Assembly (NCBI GenBank): GCA_016859345.1
Contig: CM029124.1
Coordinates: 17,953,480-18,017,479 of the forward strand
Length of the DNA stretch: 64,000 nt
Direction: 5' to 3'
From: Istiophorus platypterus
Taxonomy: Eukaryota; Chordata; Actinopteri; Istiophoriformes; Istiophoridae
Every line of letters starts with the position of its first letter. Within the stretch, counting starts at the first letter, position 1. The notes under the pieces are model-generated. The model saw only the letters and a program-made list of their open reading frames with translations. It made no database searches and was not told the DNA's origin. This document shows, in pieces, positions 25,101 to 38,344 of this stretch. A program made the translations under genes and the position numbers.

Positions 25101-26945
25101 TCTGCTAAAAAATAAATAAAGATGGAGATTATTAGTTAGCCATGCTGAATGTAGGATCATGGCTACAAACCATCGAAAGAAGTGTAAGAAAATTTGGTTT
25201 CAATACCTCAGATGGAAAAAATATGATTAAAAATTTTGCTCTTTGTATAATGCAAAGACCTTAGCATGTTAGTTTGTTACTTTAATGAGCCGAGACACTA
25301 CGAATAGAGAAGGACATTAAATCTGCAACTTATTTTATGAATAGTTTGTGTTTGAGTTAATTCAAACTAATTATGTGTTAGCTCTACTTTGTAGCTAATG
25401 ATTATTGCCAAAAATACAAAAATAAAACCCAACGTGATAAAAACCGGAAGACTTTAATCAAAAGTATTCCAGTGTTTTTATGTATTAGAGCCGCCCCCAT
25501 TTTTTTTTTTTTTGAAGGGATGAAAGTGGTGACAGCCTTTATTTAGGAACATAACATCCATCACATTACCACACACTAGTTTTGCAAAAAAAGAAAATGA
25601 TAGATGTTGTCACACATGCAGTCATTGTGCCTAACAGGCATATAGCGGATAGTTTAGTCATAATCACCACAACAAGCTCTGCTGTGGGAAGTACACAGGA
25701 TGACTAGGAGAGCCTTGACGCAACAGTCAAATTCCCAAAGGGAAACAAAAGGACGGAGTCGAGGGAGCACTGTGGGAAAGTTCAGTGCCCTTGAAGAAGC
25801 CCGATAAGCCCGAGGTGATATTAACCTGCGTGTTTGTATTGTGCAAATTTGTAACGGCTACAAGCATGCTGCTGATAGAAAGCCGTCTCACACCCTGTGT
25901 TTGCAGAAAACCTGTCTGACCGAAGGGCACGTCAGACTGGGTGTGGTGAACGTAATCTGTGATTTCAGTTTATGAGGGTAATGTAACACTGCATGTATAT
26001 TGGGATTGTTTTACACAAGTCAACATACAGGTCTGGGCAGAGGCTGTTTACAAGTTGTTTTAACATATGAAAGGTTGTGATTAACCCCCCTCCCATTAGG
26101 ATGGGACCCAATGGGACCCAAATTGTTCAGCAGGCACACAGATGTGTAACTTGACCTTGCTCTGTGCTCATTTGAATGCTCTCTCTCTCCACAAAGAGGG
26201 ACAAAGAGGGATAAAGTTCACTTACACAGAGTTGCCACACAATGGGCAGGAGGAGCCAGACAGCCTTGAAGCGGAAATGGTTTCATGCTGACTGACAACT
26301 CAGACTACACCCAGGGTTGCCCTGAACACATGGCCCTCCCCTGTTTCCATACTTTTATTTTCACATGTACGTTATCTACTTTGCTCATCGAGAAACGTCT
26401 CTGCAGAGAGCTCGCATCTGTCGTCCTTCCTGCTCTGGGTGACATGCTCTGCACTCTCCGTTTTCTCTGCTCACATGATCACATGATAAAATCACTCACA
26501 TCAAAAACGCCGTTGCCTAACAACAAGACGAGCAAAGTTCACCTCCCATGTAACTGCCAGAAAAAAAAAAAGAAAAGCTCTCCGGCTCTCACATGATCCT
26601 TGCCAAGTTAACCATTTACAGCGTGGAGGAAGTGGAAAGAGAGGTTTATTCTGGGTAAACAGGGTGTCGTCTCTGCTGTTTAAACTAGTTAACCCAGCTA
26701 TTCACCATCTCACCTCTCTGCTCATTAACACACAACATGCAGGAACATGAAACTCGTCACGCCACATGTCATCCTACACCAGCACAAAGCTCCTGCCACG
26801 AAACAATGCACGCGGGCGGTCAGAGCAGTGCTCCCATTATGAAATTGCTCTGTCACAAGACAAGCGCCTCACAGGAATGCTGTTGTGACACATGCAAGCT
26901 GTTGACACAAGGGTTAAACATTGAAACACACACGCACGCACACAA

Positions 26946-26950
<5 letters not shown>
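19151..26950. other. Gene-free intergenic DNA
   Basis: No gene is supported. Contents: scattered A/T runs, a pyrimidine-rich stretch (TCCC/CTCT) at about 22110-22190 and GATA-type units near 23905-23930. The small open frames on both strands at 24536-24787 were examined and not matched to a family. Confidence 0.6.

Positions 26951-26999
<49 letters not shown>
26951..26999. repeat. (CA)n microsatellite
   Basis: Perfect CA repeat preceded by an imperfect CA/CG stretch from about 26926. Confidence 0.95.
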
Positions 27000-27002
<3 letters not shown>

Positions 27003-29472
27003 AATTGCAAAAAGGGCGGGAGCTTTAACCGCTCCAGCACCGGTTGGTCGAAAGTTTGTATTTATCTTTCGACTCTGGCTGGCTGCGTCCTCTGCCACCT
27101 CCCAACAGTCGTCGGGTTTGTCAAAGCAGAAGCCCTCGCTCTAGCTGCAGCCAGGTGCAGTACAGTGTAATGATTCACACAGGAGACACAATACTCTGCA
27201 GCATATTGCCTCGCATGTTTGGAGATTTACAGAGGTCACTGGGTGCATGCGTGTGTGTGTGTTGGATGTCATGTGGTGCTGATCCCTGGCTCTGTGCTGG
27301 TGCAGAGGGTTCAGCGGGAGTTCAGCGCAGATTCATTATTCATGCATTTCTGTTTTCCAAATGATGGTATCATGGAGCCTCTTCTCTCTGAAAAGGTCAG
27401 AGTGCTTGAGTTCACTCAGTTGTGTTTTTTTTATTTTTCTTTTCTTATTTATGTATGCGCTCAGTGGGGCTTGATTTTAAAAAGTGTTCAGTGTTTCTTC
27501 CCTGGATTCAGACCTTGCCATGTGCGATAAGAACAGGAAACGTATCTGTGTAATTCTTTACAGAAGGGTGTCTTCAGTTTAATGTGTGGTGGCAATGCTT
27601 TGAAAAATCCCTGCTTAACAATTCTAGGAAAGCCAAGCCACCTGGAAATCTCATGACTTCCTGAATCTAATTCCAGGCCGAGCTATCAGACTGTCTGACT
27701 AACAGCTTTCATTGATGGGTGTAAACACTGAATGTCAGGCATGTTTGCCAGAGCCAGTGTTGAATCAGGCATTAGTACTCATGTAATGCCTGCAGTGAAC
27801 TCAAATGCCCCAGCAAAGCCCTGATTATATTTTCTCCCTGTCTAACAGATTTATGGTGCTCTATGAACTCTGAGGAAACTGGCACTGGCTGGACCCATGA
27901 ACAGGCCTCTGCATGCCCCACATAGTCTATTCCTGTTGTTTTCACATGCAGTCTACACTATATCCAGCCATATAATAACAGACACGGGCTAAGGCTGGCA
28001 GCTCTGATAACCTGCAATTGTAATCTGAAATGTGCACAGAGCAAACAAGGCAACTGAAAAAAACAGAGCAAAGGTAGGACACCACCAAGGGAGAATCCAG
28101 GACAAAATCCCCTCTCATGTCGCAGCACGCTGTGTTGGCGGACCGTGACCTCATCCAAAGTTTACACGCCGCCGCCTCATGCTGCTTTGTTATCTTCAAA
28201 ACTTGCAAACCAGCACATTCCACCCCTCAGCGGCAACAAAAAAGCGTCAGCGTGCAGATCCTGCTGCGCTGTGAGAAACACGATAAGCAAGTAAGTGAAT
28301 ACTTCACCGAGTGAGCTGCAGCAACGCTTCAGTAAGTCAAAACACACAGGCAGGTACAGAAAACTTTACAAAGCAGAAGGGCAGAGATGTTATATAGGTC
28401 AGTTCTGGACTCTGATCGGAGCTTTTTGTTGTCTGCTTACTCAGCAGCCGGCACCAAGTTTAGCTCATTTTCAGTCTTTTTTTAAACAGACCACAGGGTA
28501 GTAAATAGCTACAAGGAGGATCACAACCTTCACAGCTGATTGGCTTGATGCTCGCCTGACCTAAACAGGAAGCCAGGCCGTGCAAGTCAGAGAGGGGAGC
28601 AAAACAAAGACAGAAGGACCAGAGACAAGCAGAATGTGGTGGCAAGACAAAGAGAGAATGTGTAAAAAGCCTGAGGGATTTAGACTTGAGAGCAAAAAAA
28701 GAAAAAACTCTCTCTGTTTGTAGCGTGCCATGTGACTCATGGAGGCACTCAGCTTGTGATTCACTTCTCTGCATTGTCAGCAGGCGGTGTGCAATGATAA
28801 TGATGGTGATGATGTGTAAACTCTGGTGTGTTCAGTGGGGCAGGAGACCACAAAATTTTGCTTCTATAACTGTAATATTCATTCCGTGTCTGCCGTGGTT
28901 TTATAGCTTCATATGTTGCCATATTGTTCGGTAAAACATGAACTACATTATTCTTTTTTTTTTTAGCCTTAACTTCTGCTGCTTAATTTAACCGAATGAG
29001 ATCCTGAAGCAACTTGAAATGTCAGACTTGCTGCTGTGAGTTTAGAAACCAAGCTTATCAAGCATAATATGTGAGAGATCAGTTAATGTGATTTAAATTA
29101 ATTCCCCTTTTTATTCTTCCCAGGTTGCACAACTTTCATAAGTGAAGTGCACAGTGACTGAAATGATTTCACTTCCTGTAATTCACCGTTATGGGTAAAA
29201 ACTGTACAAATTCACTTTTATACATCTGCTTCTATATATTTGTGAGAAATGCATATTTAAGAGACCTAGTCAGGTGTTCATAGTAAAAGCTGATGATGGT
29301 AGATTGTGCTAAATTTGGGTATCTCTTCTGATAGCTAAACCTCTGCTAGCTCTGCATGCAAGGCACTGGGTTGTTGAATGCTTTTCAGAAGGCCATGACA
29401 GGGCAGAAGCACAAAGTGGAAATAATGAGTGACACATCAGCCTTGCTACCCAAAGAGGTTTTAGACCCCCCC

Positions 29473-29505
<33 letters not shown>

Positions 29506-29509
29506 ACAC
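29473..29509. repeat. (CA)n microsatellite
   Basis: CA units with one TA interruption. Confidence 0.93.
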
Positions 29510-29612
29510 CCCCTGTCAACCCACTGTCCCCATGCCTGGCTTTGAAGGTCAGATGAGCAACAAGAGAGAGCACTGCTGCTGCCACCTCCGACTGACTGGT
29601 TCAAACAGGCCC

Positions 29613-29666
29613 TGGGAGGGAGGGGGTGGTGGGGGTGGTGGTGGGGGTGGTGGTGGGGGTGGGGGC

Positions 29667-29697
<31 letters not shown>

Positions 29698-29705
29698 TGT
29701 GGGGC
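29613..29705 (+). repeat. G-rich (GGT/GGGGGTGGT/GGCGGT)n repeat
   Basis: About 90 bp with G-runs of 2-5 separated by single T or C. It moves from GGGGGTGGTGGT units to GGCGGT units, so at least two tandem units are nested. Suits quadruplex formation on the plus strand. Confidence 0.93.
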
Positions 29706-29876
29706 GTGGCCCACTGAGCATGCCCAGTGAGGAGGAATGCCGTGTGATGGCAACACAGTGGGCTCTCCCATCTGCTGATGCACTGTGCACTTCTCGCCCC
29801 AGGGCCTTTTCCATCCAGTCTAGTGAGCAGCCAGAGCAATTTACTGTGGAATGAACACAAAGTCAGTGGCTGACTA

Positions 29877-29941
29877 ACACACACACACACACACATACAC
29901 ACACACACAAACATACACACATCCACACATATATTCACACA
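29877..29941. repeat. Imperfect (CA)n microsatellite
   Basis: CA units with TA, AA and TC interruptions. Confidence 0.9.
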
Positions 29942-30415
29942 TTCTTTATGTACAGCAGCACCGCGGAGCCCTGCACTGCAGCAGGCAGCCATACAGACAA
30001 GCACGCATAGGAATTTACTCATGCATGCAAAAAAATAGTAAGACTGAGGCTGAATCAAAGTGTTGATATATTATTCAGGGAAACTCCCTCTCTAGTCCAG
30101 CTGAAGTTTATGACTCCTCATCATCTAACCTCGCTGCACGCATTACTGAAAAACAGAAGAGCTGATATTATGGCTAATTCCCTCCATCCAGATTCATCAT
30201 CTGATCCATGTAGGCAGAGGGGGGGCCTTTATTTATCGGGATGGCTGTTGATGGCATTTTTAGGCTAAATGGCGCTGACTGACATTTTCATTGCTAAATT
30301 GTGTGATAGGTTGACACCCCTGCTTTGCTAAAAAGCTAAAACAAGAAGCATCATCTCTGGGAAATGAGATCATCCATCTCCAGACAGACACGCATGCATG
30401 CAAAGTGAGACTGCA

Positions 30416-30438
30416 TGTGTGTGTGTGTGTGTGTGTGT
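30416..30438. repeat. (GT)n microsatellite
   Basis: About eleven perfect GT units. Confidence 0.93.
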
Positions 30439-33400
30439 TTTTCCTCTTATGAATAATTGAGGCGCCCTGCCTTGTGTAGTTGAGCAGGCGCTGACTAGGC
30501 ACCCAGGGTGGCACACTTAACTACTGTGACAAAATGGTGTAGCGTGAAAAGCAACATTTAAGGCATATTGATGCTGAAGCGGGTTGTCAGGCTACTTAAT
30601 CGTGCAACAAAGCTGTTGAACACACTCCCACTGCCGGATTCATGTGAAACTTCCAAAATGCAAGACGTTGTGTTGAAGTGAGAGCTCAAAAAATGTAAAT
30701 TTCCTCGGCTGAATGCAAATCAAGGTGTGACTCGGTTCTATCTCCTCGCTCTTACATTATATGAATAATAGAAACATATTGTGGGTGGTGGGGTAGGAGG
30801 GGGGGTCTAATGTGTTCTTTTATTTGCAGAGTCACGCCTGTGCTTTGTGATATGCTAATGAGTCTCCCCTTGAGTAATTGAGCTGTGCTTTAGAAAATCA
30901 GCCCAGGCCTAATGGCGCATTGTCTGGAGGATGATCAAAAAGCAGCTAAGATGATGATGGGATGTTCTCCAATGATCCACAGATGACACTGATAATGAGG
31001 CACTTGACGGAGTTTTCAGGCGTGACGGACACGGCGGCCATTTCAGTCACGAATTGAATTTCATTTCCAGATTCATCTCTCAGCCCTCAATCACATGCAG
31101 ATTTTTTTTTTCCCCTAGTGTGTGAGATGTCCCGTCGAAGCTTTGTCCTCCATGTCCCTTCCCCTCTTTGACCCTCAACCCAAAACCATTGCAGCCCACT
31201 CCAGACGGAGCACCGCAGCCTCTCTGCCACGCCAACCCCTCCTCATCTCTGCCTCTTGCTTGAGGGTTTCTAAATTGGTCACATCGGACGTACTCGCCAC
31301 CTTCTCATGTGTCTCGCAGCGATGCCCCGTGACCTCGATACACCCTCTTACATGAGAATCTTCCTGTACTTTATACCGGCCCCGTGTTCAAACACAACTT
31401 GTGACCACATGTACACACAAATAATGCCAACAAAAGAGGGACAGCTGCAGTTCAAAGCTTAGCAACAGCTGTGTTCAGTTGTCTGACCGGGAGCTGACTG
31501 ACATTTGAGGCCGGCGCTGGCTTCCTTTAAACGCTTCTATTCTTTCTCTTGCCTTCCCTCTTATTTGCTCCCTCCATCCATCCCTCTTTGTCCTCCAACT
31601 GCCAAACACTCTTCATTCCTGTGATGTTTTGGGTATCGCTTAGGTCTGCCTGGATACCGCAGTGTCTCGGATTCTCACACAGTAACCGGGGAAGCGTAGA
31701 ATATGCTCCTTATTTGCCTCCCACAGAAAGCAGACACTCAATCCAACCTCCCCAGCAGAGATATACTTGGCAAGCTGTGTTTTGCCCCCCCCTTTGCCCA
31801 ACCACTTCTCCCTTCCCAGTGTGTGTATGTATGTGTCTTTCAAGCCCTTCATTTCCCAGAAAGGAGCCCAGGATTTATGAGAGCATGAGCCGCCGCGAGC
31901 GACATCTCCAGAGAAGGATGAGTGTTTCCTGCAAACAGTTGGGAGGGGAAGGAGGCACTGCGGTGTGTGTGTGTGCGTGGGTGGACAGCTCCCTTAGAAA
32001 CACTATCCAGTAACACTTGAAGAGCGTCATCAAGGGGAGGTACGCTGTGTATATATGTGGAAGGGGGCATCTTTCTGAGAAAAAGCCCATGAGGCCCGTG
32101 GACCTGTGATTGACAGTTACCCCTGCTGATTACTGCCCCTCAGGGGCAGACTCTCGACGACAGCTGCTGCTTCAAACTCACTCTGAAGTGTTGCTAACTT
32201 CAGGTTCGCTAAAAATGTCCAAACCTGAGGTGTCAGCTTAAGCATAGTATCCAAATCCTTCTTTCTGTCTTTGTTCTGAGGTAAACTTTGCTGAAATCTG
32301 ACACAAGGTTGACTGGCCACCCATTGCCTAACAATCCTGCTTAACTGACATGTACTGTATTTGCAAAGTAGCCGAGCCCTTCATCATCACTCTGTCTTTA
32401 TCCTCCGCGAGGGGTGCGGACGTGAGGAGTGACGGTGACTTCATGGTGAGTTGTGTAAGAGCATGGGGCTAGACTTGAAAACCAAGCCATGTGAGACAAA
32501 TGAAAGTGCTGAGGCGCTGAAAAGAGAGCCAGTGTTTCTGGAGGCATGCAGATACAAAAAAAACCCCGGCAGAAGTCAGTTGTCAGAGTCAGAGAGGACA
32601 GACAGGGTCCGGACCCATCAGGGCTGTGTGGACAGTGCGTGGTAAAGGGCCAGATATGGAGGGGGGAGAGGGGGTTAGGTTTTGGGGGGGGTGTCTATTC
32701 CAGTGGAGAGAGAAAGGTCACAGTGTAAGCTGATAAAGGCAGGAGGCAGAGCTTGGGGCTGCTTCCAGGCCAGCTAGTCAGCTGACGCCTGCAGCTGTGT
32801 TTGGAACATCAATATGAGCCTTGTTCACCCCCCCCCCCCTTCCCTCGAAAAATCTCTTTCTCCCTCCTCCTGCTCACTCGGCATCCCCTCTCACCCCTCC
32901 TCCTCCTCCACTACCCTCACACTGTTTCCTTTTTTTCCAGCTCTGATTTATGAAAGTAGGGCATGTGCCCATAACTGCTGCATCAAGGCACATGGCTGAG
33001 CCTCCAGAGGCACTAAGGCTCTGTTTACATCAGCCCAGACAACTGCACCGCATTGCACAATCGCCACAGGCAAGCACTGTTATATAAAGCATGGGGCCAC
33101 GTTGGCTCCAATGTTTTTGTTTTTCTGGTTCGCCCTGTCTCCACCTGTAATTCCTGAACTGCAAAAATCTGGAAGGACAAAATGTCTTCCGATCTCTGAC
33201 ATGTCACTTAACACACCCTTTAGCCGAGGATTGAATGTGTCAGTCATGCACCGAGCATCGAATTTCACATTTCCCAGGCTGATACGGTGGAAAATTTATC
33301 AAGCTTATTGGAGGCAAGCGGCTAGAGAACAGTTCCAGGAACTTCAATAGCTGTTTTGTTTAGTGGGGTTTGTTGTTTTCAGCTATTTCACTCAGGATTT

Positions 33401-36054
33401 CAGGGGCTTTGTGTGCAGAGGTTTATTGTTGAGAGGTACTGGAGCATGAGAATATTATAACGAAGAGAGCGACAAATGCTGTGATTTCAGTGGTGGTGTG
33501 AGACTGGAATCATGCATGTTTGTGTGGCGATGACAATTAGTCCCAAATGAAGCGCTGAGGCACTTCATGATCAGTTTCCATGACAACCAATCAGACTGCT
33601 CAGCCGGTGGAAGACAGAAAAATGTGTTCCTAATGAGCACGGACAAAATAATTTGAGCCAGGAGCCCGAGACAATACTTATATGTCAGTAGAACTGCATA
33701 CTCATGTTGTGAGCACAAGGAAGGAACAGATATAGGGTTGGGTCAAGATGATTCATGAGAGTAGATAGATAGTGAGAACACACAGTCATCCTTTCATTTG
33801 AATCATTTGACACACAGATGGGGTTTCATGGGTCTAACCCATCTTTGAAACAATCCTCATGGCAGCTGAAAAACACGAGCAGCTGCTGATATCACAAACC
33901 ATTACCCCTTCGTGTACCTTCATGGATTACGGGCCATATTTCTGCAGCATAACCGTGAAACTGAGCTCAGGAGCGAGATCAGTGTAACCTTCCCTGTCCA
34001 TATGTGTGCTAAACCAGTGCTGACTCAACAACAGGCCGTTCCCTGCAGCTCCATGCCTGAGCCTCCTGGACTACAAGGACACGCTATCGTTTACAGCTGA
34101 GGGCTTCGGAGCTGGGCTGTTTCCGACGTCTGCCTGCCTGTGAGTCATTACAGGCTAGGCTCTATGTGAAGTCCTGTCAGAGGCAGGGTCGGTGCAACCA
34201 GGCCTCCGCACACACAATGCTACACTCATTACTCCAATTCTCCGTTTCGAGAGAGGAGTTTTCAGAGATGCCCTGCTGCTATTTAGCATGGAACACATCA
34301 CTTATGTTGCAGGCATGGTTTAATTTGCCTGTGTGCCTTCTCCAAAGACTAGAGATGCTTTGTGATGCACCCAAGTATTAATATTCTCTGGCAGGAAGGC
34401 ACAGAGAGAGATGAAAAACATCTTATTTTTCAATCCAGAGCTCTAACCTAAATAAACACTTTTTTCTCTTTCCCCTCCAAGATGTTTTTTCCCCCCTCAT
34501 GCTTTCAGTCTTTGTTGCTCGCTGCTGTCTTTGTAGAAGTCCTCGTATCCTCCTCGGTGCTCCCTCCACCCACTCCCCCTCTAACAATGCCCACGCTCCT
34601 CTCCTCCACCCTCATAACTCAGCTGTTACTTGGCAACACGGTCCCAGCTAGACCCAGCATCAGCCATGTTGCCACAGCAACTGAACGCACACACGCAGAC
34701 ACAGTAAACATGTTGGTTTTTTCTAGAAGCCAGCGCTACATGCACGATAAAAAACCCACATGTGTATTCAGCTCTGACTTGATGCGAAGACATCCATCAA
34801 CAGAGGAACGCCCGATTAATCAACAAGGGAATGACTGCCATTACAACCTCATGCACCTGCAGCATCTTTACATCTGTGTTCATGGTAAAAAAATAGAGAA
34901 AAACAGATCTGTAATTGTACACCACGATTCGATTGATTGCTGATACTGCATAGGAATTCCTCACTGGAGAATATTCATCTGGCTGCATTAATCATCCCTG
35001 TAATATTTCCTCTTTTGATCTCCGTTATTAATCACATCCTGCCCCGCCGTACTTTTAAAGCCAAGATCTACTCACAGCCTTGAGCATACGGTCCTGGGAA
35101 ACAAACCACTTCTCCATGCTCCGGGTAACAGTGCATCTGTCGTCATAGCAACCTGATTCATCATCTGCAGGGGGATCAATTGATTCATTATTGAGTGAGG
35201 CGCAGCCCCCTTCTCTGCTTCCAGTTCACGTCTACTTACTCTGCCTTCAAGCATCCATTATTGAAGTCTAAGCCTGCCCACTCACTGGGCTGAAGAATAG
35301 AGAGCTGTCAAGTCTCCCTTGTAGAAATATAATTCAGATCCTACATTTTCTCCGAAAACCAGCGTGTTTGTTGACCATTGTGAAAGGCACAGGGCTGCGG
35401 AGTGCAGGCAGGCAGAAAATGCAATTTGTACAAGATGTTCTCTTTATTCTCTCACACATCTTAACACAATTAAAATCAAATGGGATCCTGCTTTTTAGGG
35501 AGAAATACAGATAGCTGACCTAGAATAAACCCAGAGGCCATTCCCACATGTGGTAGGAATTGTAAAAGAGGTGGGGAAATAAGTATTGCAGGGCGTGAGG
35601 GTCTTTGTTGTGCAGACAAGATGAATTAGCATCAGCTGGGGCTTAAAAATAGGGAGGGATAAATGTAATGCAACACACACAGACTTGTTCAAAAGACTTG
35701 TTTTCTGGAGCAGGGCATTTATAGCTGCGGGGGAAGACACGGTTTGATGATATCCCCCCTTACTCCAGACTGTCCTCCATCATGTGGCTGCACACCTAAG
35801 TAGAGCCTGGAGGCACTGGGATGGGTAGGGAGCTCCAGTTTCAGGGGAAGAGGGTTGAGGGAGGGAAAAAGGAAGACAAATGTATATTATTGGAAAATGT
35901 GTGCTAAATGGATGATGTCAGCTGCGGCACTTTGACATTTTAATGTCATCTCTCAGGGAATTACATCATTAGCCCTCTTTCCTGGACTGGCTCAGTGCTG
36001 GGAAACCTCCTAATGGATGTCAACAAGTCTTCCTTTTGCAAGAAGAGAGGTAGC

Positions 36055-36071
36055 GGGGGGGGGGGGGGGGG
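36055..36071 (+). repeat. Poly-G run (17 G)
   Basis: Uninterrupted G homopolymer; its length may be uncertain in the assembly. Confidence 0.9.
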
Positions 36072-36945
36072 CTTTGAGGAGAGTGTGGATGGTATTGATG
36101 GTGGTGGAGGCGGTGGTATGTGCTTTCACTGAGCTTTTTCACTAAGCTACATGAGAGAGAGGCCTCACACTGAGTGTCATCTGGACTAAAAGCCCACAGT
36201 GCATTTCTCACTACAAGATTAACTCAATCTGTGTTACCGTCCTTATCAGACTAAGTGCAATCATCCGCGAGCTCCGCTCTCTGCCAGTCCCTTGCTGCTG
36301 ACCTTAAATGACCCAACATGTAACGACCCCACAGTGGAGTTGTTTGTTAATTATTTCATGCATTTATAATTACAGGAGTATATTGAGTTGGCAGCGGGCA
36401 GCTCTCCACAGTGATTATGCTTCTTTCAATTTGAAAAGCCGTCAGAGTCACTGCCGCACCCATCCAGAGACTAGACGCTCTATCCAATAATTGATTCATT
36501 AATCATCTCCAAGTCCATTAAATTCGAATCAAGTCCAAGAATTCGGGCTTTCTAGGTGAAACTAAACAGTAAAGAACTTATCTGTCTGATTGAATCCCCT
36601 ACCCTGTGAAATAATTCATGGAGAGGAACACCTCAAACTATATAAGGATATCAAAAAAGCCTTTAATATGCTAATGAAATAGTACTGTGGTTTCAAAACA
36701 AACATAACAAGTTGCTCATATTTTAGGCAGTAATATCAAACCATCACAGAAGCTGCAAATAGATTCCAAACAAACATGAAGAGAGATCAAGGCTTTAGTG
36801 TAAAATAGGTCAGATGGAGGATTTTTGATGTAGCTCAGTTGATTCTCTAAGCAAAGTAGAGATCTGTTACTGTGAGCTCACATGGCACCAGGATGTAATA
36901 AATCAACAGTATGTGGAGGAGACAAAGGACAAAGAAATGACAAAA

Positions 36946-36979
36946 TTAGTGCTGAGGACATTTTAGTCCTCAGCACTAA
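36946..36979. repeat. Perfect 14-bp inverted repeat with 6-nt loop
   Basis: The left arm TTAGTGCTGAGGAC (36946-36959) and right arm GTCCTCAGCACTAA (36966-36979) are exact reverse complements around the loop ATTTTA. The surrounding sequence does not extend the pairing. No element or RNA gene that I know explains it. Confidence 0.9.
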
Positions 36980-37680
36980 AAACAAATTTGAAAAAAAAAC
37001 CCCAAATTTTCTGGCAGGGCTGAAGAATGAGGAAGGAGTGGCGTAGCCCTGGCAGCTTAGGTTCACCGAACAATTGCGTGGCCGACCGGTTACTTAAATG
37101 GATTGGGAACGAAGGAAAATCATATTTCCAGATGGACAGAGAAAGAGCTTCAGTTGTAGCGTGAGAATCAGATGTTGCCTAAAACGTGGCTCTGTCCTCT
37201 GCATCATCCTCTTGAGGACTTTCATTTCAGAGTCAAAGCCCGACTTGCCGTTATTATCTCACTGACTATGAGTCTATAATCTCCCTCCCTGGTTCATTGA
37301 GAAAAGCAGATTTGATGTGACAAATCCAGGGCCCCAGATGACAAATAAGTCAGGAATTTGCTGTGATAAGTACCACTCATTTTATGGTGTGACTGGAAAT
37401 AGGGAGATATCTGTTTCACTCTATTTTATGCATTCTGCTCTCCCTCATGTTGAGACATGAATTAACATCAAAGCATGACCCAGAAAGAACCACAACTGGC
37501 CAGACTCGTGTTCAGATTTTTTCCCCTCTACAACAGCTTTTAACTTTCATGCAGAACATCACAAACTATGACTTTAATATATTGGGGGGAGGGGGGGGGG
37601 GTTATGCATCCTACAAAAGCAACCAGTGCTTTCTGTATCTCATTGGAAGTTAAGAAGTTACTGTATCATATCTAAGCATA

Positions 37681-37704
37681 CACACAAACACACACACACA
37701 CACA
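37681..37704. repeat. (CA)n microsatellite
   Basis: CA units with one AA interruption. Confidence 0.9.
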
Positions 37705-38344
37705 TCCATATTCAGAATGAAGATGGTTACATAAACAACAAAAAATGTAAAATAGTTCTGCATGCACATCCTGTCATAAAAATAGTGTGCATGAATGAAT
37801 AACATTAAACGAGTGGGGCAGATAAGCTACCCCCTTATGTGCTCGCCTCAGATTCAAATTTAGCTTTGCGTAGGGAATTGATGAGACACAGAGCTCAAAG
37901 CCAAAAATCTTCAAAGACCGTGGTTACACAAGATGCAAGGCGTCAAACCCACTTTGTAGTTCTCGGGTGAACGAGTGGGTTGTAGCTGCCGAGCTGCACA
38001 GGGTGATACAGCAACAGAGTTCTGCGAGCCCAAGGAAAGATGATAAAATACAAAAGTTACACCAAGGTTACATTGTGTGTAAAGGAGAGACGGAGGGATC
38101 TTTTCTTTTTTTTTATTCTGTTTTAGACGATTGCAGTTGTGGGAGTTGGGGTTGCTCTAACATGTTTCAAGGTTGAGGTCTCCTTTATCATCACCATAAA
38201 ACATAGCAGGTGTGGGAGACAGGAAAAGAGCTGGAACACCAAGAGAGACCGAGAACAACACGGGGAGATAAAGAGAGAAATATGACGGTATAGTAAGTGG
38301 ACGTTTCATCAGACTTAAACTGAGGCCTGCTTAGAGAGGGGAGT

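Larger units (their letters stand above)
27000..38344. other. Gene-free intergenic DNA with many simple repeats
   Basis: No coding exon is supported. Contents: CA repeats at 29473-29509 and 29877-29941, a G-rich repeat at 29613-29705, GT at 30416-30438, C/T-rich DNA at 32820-32940, a 17-G run at 36055-36071, a perfect hairpin at 36946-36979, a G-run near 37584-37600 and CA at 37681-37704. AT-rich blocks at about 30776-30960, 34960-35200, 35925-36000 and 36470-36560 look less repetitive and carry homeodomain-type TAAT motifs. Confidence 0.6.

Noticed and set aside
26837..27098. Cys/Val-rich and His/Thr-rich frames over CA repeats (also at 4585-4850, 29309-29585 and 53398-53686)
   Set aside because: They are translations of dinucleotide repeats.
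29461..30058. Poly-Pro, poly-Gly and Thr/His-rich frames
   Set aside because: They are translations of the G-rich repeat and the flanking CA repeats.
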